Shown in pieces: positions 16,339 through 24,645 of a stretch of 64,000 nt of DNA (its first letter is position 1; the number at the start of each line of letters is the position of its first letter). The DNA lies in contig NZ_LT840185.1 in assembly GCF_900177405.1 (NCBI RefSeq), positions 1,975,501 to 2,039,500 of the forward strand. The letters run 5' to 3'. The notes below the pieces were generated by a model. It was not told the origin of the DNA, did no database searches, and saw nothing but the letters and a program-made list of their open reading frames with translations. The position numbers and the translations under genes were made by a program. This DNA is from Allosphingosinicella indica (GTDB lineage: Bacteria > Pseudomonadota > Alphaproteobacteria > Sphingomonadales > Sphingomonadaceae).

Positions 16339-17589
16339 ATGGCCAGCCGCGGCAAGCATCTCGTCACCGCCGATCGCGGATTTGCCACCGGTGGCGGTGT
16401 CGCCGCGCGGCTGATCGGCGGCGGGTTCCACCGGCTGCTCGACCGGATCGACGCGGGGCTGGCGGAAGGCGGCATCGATGCCACCTTGCCCGACGGCACG
16501 CACCGCATCCTCGGCAATCGCGCGCCGGGGCCGATGCCGGTGGTGCGGCTGCATAGCTGGCGCGCGCTGGTGCGGCTCGCGACTTCCGGTTCGGTCGGCT
16601 GGTACAAGGCGTGGGCGCGCGGCGAATGGTCGAGCCCCGATCCGGTGCCGCTGTTCGATCTCTTCATGCGCAACGGCGCGAGCCTGGGGGATGCCGCGCG
16701 GGCGAAGGGGTTGTGGCGGCTGATCAACCGCGTCGCGCATCGTATCCGCCGCAACAGCCCGGCGAAGGCGCGCGAGAATATCGCCTTCCACTACGATCTC
16801 GGCAACGACTTCTACGCTGCCTGGCTCGATGCGGGGATGACCTATTCGTCGGCGATGTTCGGCGCGGCGGACGAACCGCTGGAGGCCGCGCAGGAGCGCA
16901 AGATTCGCGTCTTGCTCGACCGGCTGGCGCTTAAGCCTGGCCAGCGGTTGCTCGAGATCGGCTGCGGCTGGGGCTCGCTCGCCGAGATCGCGGCGCGCGA
17001 TTATGGCGTCTATGTCACCGGCCTCACCCTCTCGGCCGAGCAAAAGGCGTGGGCGGATGCGCGGATCGCGGCGGCAGGCCTTGCCGATCGCGTCGATATC
17101 CGCCTGCTCGATTATCGCGCGGTCGACGCGCGGTTCGATGCCGTCGCCAGCGTCGAGATGGTCGAGGCGGTGGGCCAGGAATATTGGCCGGCCTATCTCG
17201 GCGCGATTGCGAAGGTGCTGAAGCCCGGCGGCCGTGCCGCGCTGCAGCTCATCTCGATCCGCGAGGAATTGTTCGAATCCTATGCGGCGAGCGCGGATTT
17301 TATCCAGACCTATGTCTTTCCCGGGGGGATGCTGGTCAGCGAACGGCGCTTCGCCGCGATCGCGCGCGACAATGGGCTCGACTGGCAGGACCGGCACGGC
17401 TTCGGCCTCGATTATGCCAAGACGCTGAAGCGCTGGCGCGCGTCCTATGACGCCGCAATCGGAGAGGGGCGGCTCGCCGAGTTCGATCGCGGCTTCCACG
17501 ATCTGTGGCGCTATTATCTCATGTATTGCGAAGGCGGGTTTCGCGGCGGCGGGATCGACGTGGCGCAGGTGACCCTGGCGAAGGCCTAG
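16339..17589 (+). CDS. cfa: Cyclopropane-fatty-acyl-phospholipid synthase
   Basis: A 416-aa SAM-dependent methyltransferase that adds a methylene bridge to unsaturated acyl chains in membrane phospholipids. The N-terminal lipid-recognition part holds SVGWYKAWARGEW; the catalytic part has HYDLGNDFYAAWLD, MTYSSAMF, SAM motif LEIGCGWGSLAE and SVEMVEAVGQEYW, and the C-terminal YYLMYCEGGFRGGGI, all family hallmarks. ATG 16339, 10 nt after the photolyase stop, fits best. The end overlaps the convergent SDR gene by 4 nt. Confidence 0.95.
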   Translation: MASRGKHLVTADRGFATGGGVAARLIGGGFHRLLDRIDAGLAEGGIDATLPDGTHRILGNRAPGPMPVVRLHSWRALVRLATSGSVGWYKAWARGEWSSPDPVPLFDLFMRNGASLGDAARAKGLWRLINRVAHRIRRNSPAKARENIAFHYDLGNDFYAAWLDAGMTYSSAMFGAADEPLEAAQERKIRVLLDRLALKPGQRLLEIGCGWGSLAEIAARDYGVYVTGLTLSAEQKAWADARIAAAGLADRVDIRLLDYRAVDARFDAVASVEMVEAVGQEYWPAYLGAIAKVLKPGGRAALQLISIREELFESYAASADFIQTYVFPGGMLVSERRFAAIARDNGLDWQDRHGFGLDYAKTLKRWRASYDAAIGEGRLAEFDRGFHDLWRYYLMYCEGGFRGGGIDVAQVTLAKA

Positions 17590-18290
17590 AGGTCGAGCCG
17601 CGTTCCACTGGCGAAATCGCCCCTCAGCGCCTCGATCAACGCATCGGCCACCGCCGCGGGCTGCTTGATCGTCGCCGGGTCCTCACCGGGGAAGGCGCGG
17701 GTGCGCATCGTCGTCGCGGTTGCGCCGGGATTGAGCAGCAGGCACTTGATCGCCGAAACGTTCATCGTCTCGTCGGCGTAGCTCTGCACCAACACGTCGA
17801 GCGCCGCCTTGGACGCTGCATAGGCGCCCCAGTAGGCGCGCGGGCGCTGTGAGACACCGGAGGTGACGGCGACGAGCCGCCCGGCCTCGCTTTGCTTGAG
17901 CAATGGATGGAAGGTCGCGATCATCGCCTGCTGCGCGAGCAGGTTTAGCGTCAGCACCTTGTTGAATTCCTTACCGTCGATCGCCGCCACCGGCGTCAGC
18001 GTGCCGAGCATCGCGGCGTTGAGCACCAGCATGTCGAGCGATTTCCACCGCTCCGAGACGGCTATGCCGAGCCGGCCGATGCTCTCGCGCTCGGTGAGGT
18101 CGAGCGGCGCGATCGTCGCGCTGCCGCCCGCCGCGTGGATCCGCTCCTCCACCGCCTCGAGACCTTCGGCGGTGCGCGCGGTGAGGACGACGTGCGCGCC
18201 TTCCCGGCCCAGCGCCTCGGCGATCGCGGCGCCGATACCGCGGCTCGCGCCCGTAACGAGCGCCGTACGATTGGCGAATGCTTGCGTCAT
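17586..18290 (-). CDS. SDR family NAD(P)-dependent oxidoreductase
   Basis: A 234-aa short-chain dehydrogenase. The cofactor motif TGASRGIG is at about 14-21, the structural NAA motif is LNAAML, and the catalytic Ser and YxxxK are in AVTSGVS and GAYAASKAAL. The substrate cannot be told. It lies 11 nt downstream of purF on the same strand, so it is probably co-transcribed with it, an arrangement that gives no direct functional clue. Confidence 0.9.
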   Translation of the reverse strand: MTQAFANRTALVTGASRGIGAAIAEALGREGAHVVLTARTAEGLEAVEERIHAAGGSATIAPLDLTERESIGRLGIAVSERWKSLDMLVLNAAMLGTLTPVAAIDGKEFNKVLTLNLLAQQAMIATFHPLLKQSEAGRLVAVTSGVSQRPRAYWGAYAASKAALDVLVQSYADETMNVSAIKCLLLNPGATATTMRTRAFPGEDPATIKQPAAVADALIEALRGDFASGTRLDL

Positions 18291-18301
18291 GTCTTCAGCG
18301 T

Positions 18302-19768
18302 TCAGGCGTAGCGTTCGGCGAGCAGAGCGAGCTGGTCGGCGGGCTCATGCTCTTCATGGTCAGTGAGCCGGGTCGGATAATCGCCGGTGAAGCAGGCATC
18401 GCAATGCTGCGGCTGCGCCTCGTCGCGCGCATCCTCGCCGAGCGCGCGGTAGAGGCCGTCGATCGACAGGAAGGCCAGGCTGTCCGCCTTGATATAGTCG
18501 GACATCTCGGGGACGTTCATCTGCGCGGCGAGCAGGCCCGCGCGCTCGGGCGTGTCGACGCCGTAGAAGCAGCTATGCCGCGTCGGCGGGGAGGCGATGC
18601 GCATATGCACCTCGCGTGCGCCGGCCTCTCGCAGCATCTGGACGATCTTGAGGCTGGTGGTGCCGCGGACGATCGAATCGTCGATCAGCACCAGCTTCTT
18701 GCCCTGGATCAGCGCGATATTGGCATTGTGCTTGAGCTTCACGCCCAGGTGGCGGACATGATCGCTCGGCTGGATGAAGGTGCGGCCGACATAATGCGAG
18801 CGGATGATGCCGAGCTCGAACGGGATGCCGCTTTCCTGCGCATAGCCGATCGCCGCGGGGACGCCGCTGTCGGGGACCGGAACGACGAAATCCGCATCGA
18901 CCGGATTCTCGCGCGCCAGCTCGGCGCCGATCTGCTTGCGGACCGAATAGACCGAAGATCCGTCGACGATGCTGTCGGGGCGCGAGAAATAGACATGTTC
19001 GAAGATGCAGGGGCGTGGGCGGACCGAGGCGAAGGGGCGGTGCGATTTGACCCCTTTTTCCGAAACGACAACCAGCTCGCCCGGCTCGACCGAGCGGATG
19101 TAGGTCGCGCCGACGACGTCGAGCGCCACCGTTTCCGACGCAAAGATATAGGCATCGCCGAGGCGGCCCATCACCAGCGGCCGGATGCCGAGCGGGTCCC
19201 GGCAGGCGATAACGCCCTCGCTCGTCAGGCAAACCAGCGAATAGGCGCCTTCGACCTGCTTCAGCGCGTCGATGAAGCGATCGAGCAGCGTGCGGTAGGT
19301 GGAGGTCGCGACGAGGTGGATGATGACTTCGGTGTCGCTGGTCGACTGAAAGATCGAGCCGCGGCGGTTGAGCTCGCGGCGGAGCTTCATCGCGTTCGAG
19401 ATATTGCCGTTGTGCGCCACCGCGAAGCCGCCCGAGGCGAGCTCTGCAAAAAGCGGCTGGACGTTGCGCAGCGCCGTTTCGCCGGTTGTCGAATAGCGCA
19501 CGTGGCCGATCGCGGCGCCGCCGGCGAGGCGCCGGATGATGTCGTCGCGGTCGAAATTGCCCGCGACATGGCCCATCGCGCGATGGCTGTGAAAGGAATT
19601 GCCATCCCAGCTCGTGATGCCAGCGGCTTCCTGGCCGCGGTGCTGCAATGCGTGGAGGCCCAGCGCCACCAGCGCGGAAGCCGTGGCTGCGCCCCAGATG
19701 CCGAAAATGCCGCATTCCTCGCGCAGCTTGTCCCCGTAAGCGGGGTCGAAGGGGTTCGTCGTCAGCAT
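18302..19768 (-). CDS. purF: Amidophosphoribosyltransferase PurF
   Basis: A 488-aa enzyme that makes 5-phosphoribosylamine from PRPP and glutamine, the committed step of de novo purine synthesis. A short propeptide (MLTTNPFDPAYGDKLREE) precedes the N-terminal nucleophile Cys of CGIFGIWG. The glutaminase domain includes HNGNISN; the C-terminal domain has the PRPP loop VLIDDSIVRGTTS. ATG 19768 is chosen since the open frame upstream of it is unrelated to the family. The start faces a divergent lipoprotein gene 170 nt away. Confidence 0.97.
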   Translation of the reverse strand: MLTTNPFDPAYGDKLREECGIFGIWGAATASALVALGLHALQHRGQEAAGITSWDGNSFHSHRAMGHVAGNFDRDDIIRRLAGGAAIGHVRYSTTGETALRNVQPLFAELASGGFAVAHNGNISNAMKLRRELNRRGSIFQSTSDTEVIIHLVATSTYRTLLDRFIDALKQVEGAYSLVCLTSEGVIACRDPLGIRPLVMGRLGDAYIFASETVALDVVGATYIRSVEPGELVVVSEKGVKSHRPFASVRPRPCIFEHVYFSRPDSIVDGSSVYSVRKQIGAELARENPVDADFVVPVPDSGVPAAIGYAQESGIPFELGIIRSHYVGRTFIQPSDHVRHLGVKLKHNANIALIQGKKLVLIDDSIVRGTTSLKIVQMLREAGAREVHMRIASPPTRHSCFYGVDTPERAGLLAAQMNVPEMSDYIKADSLAFLSIDGLYRALGEDARDEAQPQHCDACFTGDYPTRLTDHEEHEPADQLALLAERYA

Positions 19769-19938
19769 GATGTCCGGTCCCTGGCGGGCCGCTTCGGCGC
19801 GGCGCCGTCCATATAGGAAGCGAGTCTCGCTTTGTCTCCCTTTTGTCATCTTGAGCGGCGCGCACGGCGGGGAGGGCGGTTGCGCCCGCGCCGGCCGGCT
19901 GGCAGGATTCAGCCGTCCGAGCCGCACAGGAAGCTTAT

Positions 19939-20421
19939 ATGAAGATCGTCGCCCTCCTGCCGCTGACACTCCTCGCCGCCTGTTCCGATGCGGGGGAGCC
20001 GGCCAAGCAGCCCGCCGAGGCGCCGAAGGCGGTGGCCGGGCGCGGCCTGACCGGCCTCTACGAGGCGGCAGCGACCGGCGCCGCGAAGAGCCAGATGTGC
20101 GTGATCGAGCGCGATGGTGAGGCGCAGTTCGGCTTCGTCATCTGGGGCGCGAACGCGCATAGCTGCTCCGGCACGGGCACCGCGACGCAAAGCGATGCCG
20201 GCCTGAAGCTCGCGATGGCGGGCGATTCGGAATGCACGATCGACGCGAGCTTCGCCGACGGCGTGGTGACCTTCCCCGCCGCGATACCCGACGGCTGCGC
20301 TTATTATTGCGGCGCGCGCGCCAAGATGAACGGCACGACCCTGACACGCGTCGGCAACGCCGAGGCCGATGCGCTGAAAGCCACCGACCTCGTCGGCGAT
20401 CCGCTCTGCCAGGGCATGTGA
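19939..20421 (+). CDS. Cys-containing lipoprotein, unknown function
   Basis: A 160-aa secreted lipoprotein: signal MKIVALLPLTLLAAC with the lipidated Cys at 15. The mature domain holds six more cysteines (MCVIER, SCSG, ECTID, GCAYYCGA, LCQGM), most likely three disulfides, and a Gly/Ala-rich beta-type pattern. No family was recognised. It is divergent from purF and separated by about 70 nt from the MerR gene, and seems to be transcribed alone. Confidence 0.8.
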   Translation: MKIVALLPLTLLAACSDAGEPAKQPAEAPKAVAGRGLTGLYEAAATGAAKSQMCVIERDGEAQFGFVIWGANAHSCSGTGTATQSDAGLKLAMAGDSECTIDASFADGVVTFPAAIPDGCAYYCGARAKMNGTTLTRVGNAEADALKATDLVGDPLCQGM

Positions 20422-20455
20422 GCGCCGTGCGGTGCGGCTGCCCTAGCGTCGGCTA

Positions 20456-20484
20456 TTGACGTTGACGTGAACGTAAACTAGTTC
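20456..20484 (+). promoter_or_regulatory. Promoter with MerR (LiuR-like) operator
   Basis: The imperfect palindrome GTTGACGTGAACGTAAAC (20461-20478) matches its own reverse complement at 14 of 18 positions and resembles the ACGT-rich operators of LiuR-type MerR regulators of acyl-CoA catabolism. A -35-like TTGACG at 20456 and a weak TAGTTC at 20479 (17-nt spacer) bracket it. It is 13 nt before the start codon of the merR gene. Confidence 0.5.
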
Positions 20485-20491
20485 TCGGGCC

Positions 20492-20938
20492 ATGCCGCAC
20501 ACCGCCCTCCATCGCGACTTTCATCAGTCCGACAGCAGCACGCAGACCTATTCGATCACCGATCTGTGCGACGAGTTCGGCGTCACCGCGCGCGCCCTCC
20601 GCTTCTACGAGGATGAGGGGCTGATCGCGCCGCAGCGTGCCGGATTGTCTCGCATCTATTCATGGCGCGATCGCGCGCGGCTCGCCTGGATCCTGCGCGG
20701 CAAGCGCGTGGGGTTCAGCCTGGCCGAAATCCGCGCGATGATCGACCTCTACGACCGCGGCGACAACCGCGAGGAGCAGCGCCGCGTGACCATCGCCAAG
20801 TGCGAGGAGCGGATCGCGCTGCTCGAAAAGCAGAAGCACGACATCGACGAGACGATCGCCGAATTGCGCAGCTTCGTCGGCAAGATCGGTGACCCGAGCG
20901 CCACCGTCCCGGTTCCGAAGCCCGACCGGACTAACTGA
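20492..20938 (+). CDS. MerR family regulator (LiuR-like)
   Basis: A 148-aa regulator with a MerR winged helix-turn-helix at about 19-85 ([48 protein letters not shown]), then a dimerisation coiled coil (95-135). No conserved metal-binding cysteines follow it, so it is not a metal sensor. Its location before an acyl-CoA dehydrogenase gene and the palindrome upstream suggest control of acyl-CoA or branched-chain degradation; this is inference. No good ribosome-binding site precedes the ATG, and the predicted transcript starts at or next to it, so it may be leaderless. Confidence 0.88.
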   Translation: MPHTALHRDFHQSDSSTQTYSITDLCDEFGVTARALRFYEDEGLIAPQRAGLSRIYSWRDRARLAWILRGKRVGFSLAEIRAMIDLYDRGDNREEQRRVTIAKCEERIALLEKQKHDIDETIAELRSFVGKIGDPSATVPVPKPDRTN

Positions 20939-20944
20939 TTAAAG

Positions 20945-21025
20945 CGTCATTGCGAGCGCAGCGAAGCAATCCAGGACCCACGCCCAGCACTGGATTGCTT
21001 CGCCGCTTCGCTCCTCGCAATGACG
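20945..21025. repeat. REP-like palindromic repeat
   Basis: An imperfect long palindrome: CGTCATTGCGAG (20945-20956) through GCGAAGCAATCCAG on the left, and CTGGATTGCTTCGC through CTCGCAATGACG (to 21025) on the right. The cgtcattgcgag...ctcgcaatgacg element is a common dispersed repeat. It occupies most of the gap between merR and the acyl-CoA dehydrogenase gene. Confidence 0.85.
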
Positions 21026-21057
21026 GGAACACCGAAGGGCGCATCTAGGAGCCAGCC

Positions 21058-22851
21058 ATGCCCGTCTATTCCGCACCCGTCCGCGACACGCGCTACGTGA
21101 TCGATCACCTGCTCGGGCTCGAGCGCTATTCGAACCTGCCGGGCTTCGAGAATGCGACGCCCGACATGATCGAGGCGGTGCTGACCGAGGGCGCACGGCT
21201 GTGCGAGGAAGTGCTGCTGCCGCTCAACCGATCGGGCGACGAGGAAGGCTGCACCCGCAACGCAGACGGATCGGTGACGACGCCCAAGGGCTTCAAGGAA
21301 GCGTGGGAGCAGTTCGTTGCGGGCGGCTGGACTACGCTCAGTGCGCCCGAAGAGTTCGGCGGGCAGGGGCTGCCGCACGTCGTCTCGACCGCGCTCAGCG
21401 AATATCTCTGCTCGGCCAATCACGCGTTCGAGATGTATAACGGGCTGACCCAGGGCGCGATCGCGGCGCTGCTGGTCAAGGGCTCGGACGAACTCAAGGC
21501 GACCTACGTCCCCAACATGGTCTCCGGCAAATGGACCGGCACCATGAACCTTACCGAGCCGCATTGCGGCACGGACCTCGGCCTCATCCGCACCAAGGCG
21601 GAGCCGCAGGGCGACGGCAGCTACAAGATCACCGGCACCAAGATTTTCATCTCCTCGGGCGAGCATGATCTGGCCGAGAACATCATCCACCTCGTCCTCG
21701 CCAAGGTCACCGGCGCCCCGGACAATGTGAAGGGCATCTCGCTCTTCGTCGTCCCGAAGTTCCTCGTGAACGCCGACGGTTCGGTCGGCGATCGCAATCC
21801 GGTCACCTGCGGGTCGATCGAGGAGAAGATGGGCATCCACGGCAACTCGACCTGCGTCATGAACTATGACGGCGCGACCGGCTGGCTGGTCGGCGAGGAG
21901 AATAAGGGGCTCGCCGCGATGTTCATCATGATGAACGCGGCGCGGCTCGGCGTCGGTCTCCAAGGTCTCGCGCAGGGCGAGATCGCGCGCCAGAACGCCG
22001 TCCAATATGCCAAGGACCGCCGCCAGGGCCGCGCGCTGACCGGCCCGGCCGAGCCGGATCAGAAGGCCGACACGCTCTTCGTCCACCCCGATGTCCGCCG
22101 GATGCTGATGGAGGCCAAGGCCTTCACCGAGGGCGCGCGCGCCTTCATCCTGTGGGGCGCGCTGCAGGTCGATCTCAGCCGCAAGGCGCAGACCGAGGAG
22201 GAGCGGCTCGCGGCGGACGACCTCATCTCGCTGCTCACCCCGGTCATCAAGGGCTATCTCACCGACAAGGGCTTCGATACCGCGGTGACCGCACAGCAGG
22301 TGTTCGGCGGCCACGGCTACATCCGCGAATGGGGGATGGAGCAATATGTCCGCGACGCCCGCATCGCGCAGATTTACGAGGGCACCAACGGCATCCAGGC
22401 GATGGACCTCGTCGGCCGCAAGCTGCCCAAGGACGGCGGCCGCGCGATCCGCGCCTTCTTCGCGCTGGTCGGCGAGGAAGCCGCCGCCGGGAAGGATGCC
22501 GAGGGCACCAAGGAAATCGCCGCGGCGCTGGAAAAGGCGAATGGCGAGCTGCAGGCCGCGACCATGTGGCTGATGCAGAATGCGATGGCGAATCCCAACA
22601 ACGCGGGCGCCGCGGCGTTCAGCTACATGCACCTGATGGGCATCGTCTGCCTCGGCCTCATGTGGCTGCGCATGGCCAAGGCGAGCGGCGCGGCGCTGGC
22701 GCAGGGCGAGGGCGACAAGGCCTTCCATGAAGCCAAGCAGATCACCGCGCGCTTCTTCGCCGAGCGGATCATGCCCGAAGCCGGCGCGCTCCGCCGCAAG
22801 ATCGAGACCGGCGCGGAAAGCATGATGGCGCTGCCGGTGGAGGCGTTCTAA
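21058..22851 (+). CDS. Acyl-CoA dehydrogenase, DmdC/AcdA long subfamily
   Basis: A 597-aa FAD flavoprotein that oxidises an acyl-CoA to its 2-enoyl-CoA. It carries the FAD/substrate segments [19 protein letters not shown] and [15 protein letters not shown], and the catalytic Glu region [20 protein letters not shown] (about residue 440), with an extra C-terminal domain as in the roughly 590-600-aa subfamily that includes 3-methylmercaptopropionyl-CoA dehydrogenase. The chain-length preference cannot be read from sequence. An AGGAG site precedes ATG 21058. The linked MerR gene is a likely regulator. Confidence 0.93.
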   Translation: MPVYSAPVRDTRYVIDHLLGLERYSNLPGFENATPDMIEAVLTEGARLCEEVLLPLNRSGDEEGCTRNADGSVTTPKGFKEAWEQFVAGGWTTLSAPEEFGGQGLPHVVSTALSEYLCSANHAFEMYNGLTQGAIAALLVKGSDELKATYVPNMVSGKWTGTMNLTEPHCGTDLGLIRTKAEPQGDGSYKITGTKIFISSGEHDLAENIIHLVLAKVTGAPDNVKGISLFVVPKFLVNADGSVGDRNPVTCGSIEEKMGIHGNSTCVMNYDGATGWLVGEENKGLAAMFIMMNAARLGVGLQGLAQGEIARQNAVQYAKDRRQGRALTGPAEPDQKADTLFVHPDVRRMLMEAKAFTEGARAFILWGALQVDLSRKAQTEEERLAADDLISLLTPVIKGYLTDKGFDTAVTAQQVFGGHGYIREWGMEQYVRDARIAQIYEGTNGIQAMDLVGRKLPKDGGRAIRAFFALVGEEAAAGKDAEGTKEIAAALEKANGELQAATMWLMQNAMANPNNAGAAAFSYMHLMGIVCLGLMWLRMAKASGAALAQGEGDKAFHEAKQITARFFAERIMPEAGALRRKIETGAESMMALPVEAF

Positions 22852-22879
22852 CTAAACTCTCCTAATCGCGGAGCAGATT

Positions 22880-23872
22880 ATGGTCTCAATCACCGAACTA
22901 GGCCGGTTACAGAAGGTGGATCTCAGAGACGCTTGGCCTCACGAAGCGCATAATTTCACACCCTGGCTTGCTCAGGAAGAAAATCTGAGATTGCTGGGTG
23001 ATACGCTGGGCCTGGAAATGGAGTTGGAGGCAGTCGAGAAGGCCGTCGACTCCTTCAGTGCGGACATTTTGGCGCGCGACACGATCGAAGGCGGCTGGAT
23101 TCTGATCGAGAATCAGCTCGAGCAAACGAACCATTCTCACCTTGGCCAGATTCTGACCTATGCTGCCGGCCTCAACGCAAAAACGGTGGTTTGGATAGCC
23201 CGGGAGTTTCGAGAGCCGCATCGCGCAGCGGTTGATTACCTCAACGAGGTTTCATCGCAGGAATATAATTTCTTCGGCGTTCAACTGGAGCTGTATCGCA
23301 TCGGCGATAGTCCGCTCGCGCCTCGCTTCGATGTCGTCGCCAAGCCGAATGGCTGGTCCAAACGGCTTGTTGCACGAACAAAGGAGGGAGGCGCACTTGC
23401 GGCGACCAAGCAAGAATGGGTGGATTATTGGACGCGCTTTATCGAATCTCCCGAGGCCGGCGAGTTAAAGCTCGCTGCGAGAGTGCCTCCCAAGGAAGGC
23501 TGGTGCCGCGTTGAGCAATTGCGGAGTGGCGACGCTAGCGTCGCGACTTGGCTCCATAACAACGACGTTCAAGCCCGGGTGGTTCTTTGGGTACAGGGGC
23601 CGTTCGCGAAAGCGATGTTCGATCATCTCTCGATCAGCAAGAACGAGATCGAACGCGAACTGGGGACAATACTCAGTTGGGATCGAATGGACGGCAAGAA
23701 ATCCAGCATGATCGCCATCGAGACGAAAGCTGGTGACGGGACAGGCGAGGCAGCTGAATTCAAGTGGCTTGCTGAATGGGCAGCAAAATTCGCCACGGCT
23801 TTCCGTCCACGGGTGGTTGGCGTCGATTCGGCTGCCTTGGTGTCTCTTAGCTCGGCCCCGGAGCCCGCCTAA
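22880..23872 (+). CDS. DUF4268-type protein with PD-(D/E)xK-like nuclease N-terminus
   Basis: A 330-aa protein. Residues about 50-160 show a restriction-endonuclease-like pattern: an acidic D62 (FSADILARD), then E-x-Q in LIENQLEQTNHSHLGQ (E77, Q79) and a helix ILTYAAGLNA, where Q replaces the usual Lys. Residues about 190-320 match the DUF4268 layout (EWVDYWTRFIES, CRVEQLRSGD). No partner gene of a restriction system is adjacent. Its base composition is visibly lower in GC than the neighbours, and the gene sits at an operon boundary, which suggests transfer. A defence role is possible, not shown. Confidence 0.75.
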   Translation: MVSITELGRLQKVDLRDAWPHEAHNFTPWLAQEENLRLLGDTLGLEMELEAVEKAVDSFSADILARDTIEGGWILIENQLEQTNHSHLGQILTYAAGLNAKTVVWIAREFREPHRAAVDYLNEVSSQEYNFFGVQLELYRIGDSPLAPRFDVVAKPNGWSKRLVARTKEGGALAATKQEWVDYWTRFIESPEAGELKLAARVPPKEGWCRVEQLRSGDASVATWLHNNDVQARVVLWVQGPFAKAMFDHLSISKNEIERELGTILSWDRMDGKKSSMIAIETKAGDGTGEAAEFKWLAEWAAKFATAFRPRVVGVDSAALVSLSSAPEPA

Positions 23873-24498
23873 AGCACCGCCTCGCCGTGGAGGTTCATCA
23901 GCGAATCGATGAGGCCTTCGTCGGCGCTGGAGCAGACGCCCAGCACCACCGCCTCGTCGCAGCCCTCGGCGGCGATGTAGGCGTGGCCCATGGTGGAATC
24001 GATGTAGATCGATTCGCCTTCCTCTAGCGTCACCGGATCGTAGAATTCGCTGTGCACCTCGATACGGCCCTGGATCACGTAGATGATCTCTTCGCCCTGG
24101 TGACGGACGAGTTCCCCGAATTCGGCCAGCGTCTTGGCGCGGATGCGGGTGATGATCGGGATCATCCGCTTCCGCCGGAGCTCGGTCGACAGGAAATAAT
24201 AGTCGTAATTCGGCGTGTTGATGCGGAACGCCTGCTCGATTCGGCCGATGCTGCGGCGCGCGGTGAATTGCGGCTCGGTGTCGCCGTCGGCTTCCGCGAA
24301 CAGGTCGGACATCCGGATGTTGAGCCGCTGGCTTAACTGCTGGAGCTTGTCGTAGGTCAGCGTCAGCCGGTCATGCTCGACCTTCGACAGGGTCGATACG
24401 GGGATGCCGCTCTTTGCGCTCATCTCCTTAAGCGTCCAGCCGAAACGCGACCGCAAATCGCGGAGCACGGCACCGAGCGTAGGCCGTTCGCCCTTCAT
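23869..24498 (-). CDS. XRE-family regulator with C-terminal cupin
   Basis: A 209-aa regulator. Residues 8-65 are an XRE helix-turn-helix (LGAVLRDLRSRFGWTLKEM, GIPVSTLSKVEHDRL); residues about 125-195 are a cupin sensor domain (HQGEEIIYVIQGRIEVHSEF, LEEGESIYIDSTMGHAYIA). Proteins of this kind often sense amino acids or polyamines. It is divergent from the peptide-degradation operon, and its upstream region holds one of two matching operator-like sites. Its end overlaps the convergent DUF4268 gene by 4 nt. Confidence 0.92.
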   Translation of the reverse strand: MKGERPTLGAVLRDLRSRFGWTLKEMSAKSGIPVSTLSKVEHDRLTLTYDKLQQLSQRLNIRMSDLFAEADGDTEPQFTARRSIGRIEQAFRINTPNYDYYFLSTELRRKRMIPIITRIRAKTLAEFGELVRHQGEEIIYVIQGRIEVHSEFYDPVTLEEGESIYIDSTMGHAYIAAEGCDEAVVLGVCSSADEGLIDSLMNLHGEAVL

Positions 24499-24523
24499 GG
24501 TCTGGACCCCCGAAACGACTCGT

Positions 24524-24565
24524 TTGACAATTCTCTATTCAGGATCATTATGGCCCATTCAGGAC
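24524..24565 (+). promoter_or_regulatory. Promoter and candidate XRE-cupin operator, site A
   Basis: TTGACA (24524-24529), 16-nt spacer and CATTAT (24546-24551) form a promoter toward the serine hydrolase gene. From 24537 to 24565 runs a 29-nt stretch that matches site B (27680-27708) at 21 of 29 positions. It contains two TCAGGA hexamers starting at 24539 and 24559, exactly 20 bp apart, overlying the spacer and -10 region, so binding should repress. The reverse strand also reads CATAAT here, a possible -10 for the divergent regulator. Confidence 0.65.
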
Positions 24566-24645
24566 TTGCTGTGCTCATAATAAGATAGGGCCAAGCGGGT
24601 CGGGGCGCAATCGCCGGATGAAAAGCGGCGGGCAGGAGGGGAACG

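Noticed and set aside
18278-19816. 512-codon plus-strand reading frame over purF
   Set aside because: Antisense to an unmistakable PurF; composition is that of a shadow frame.
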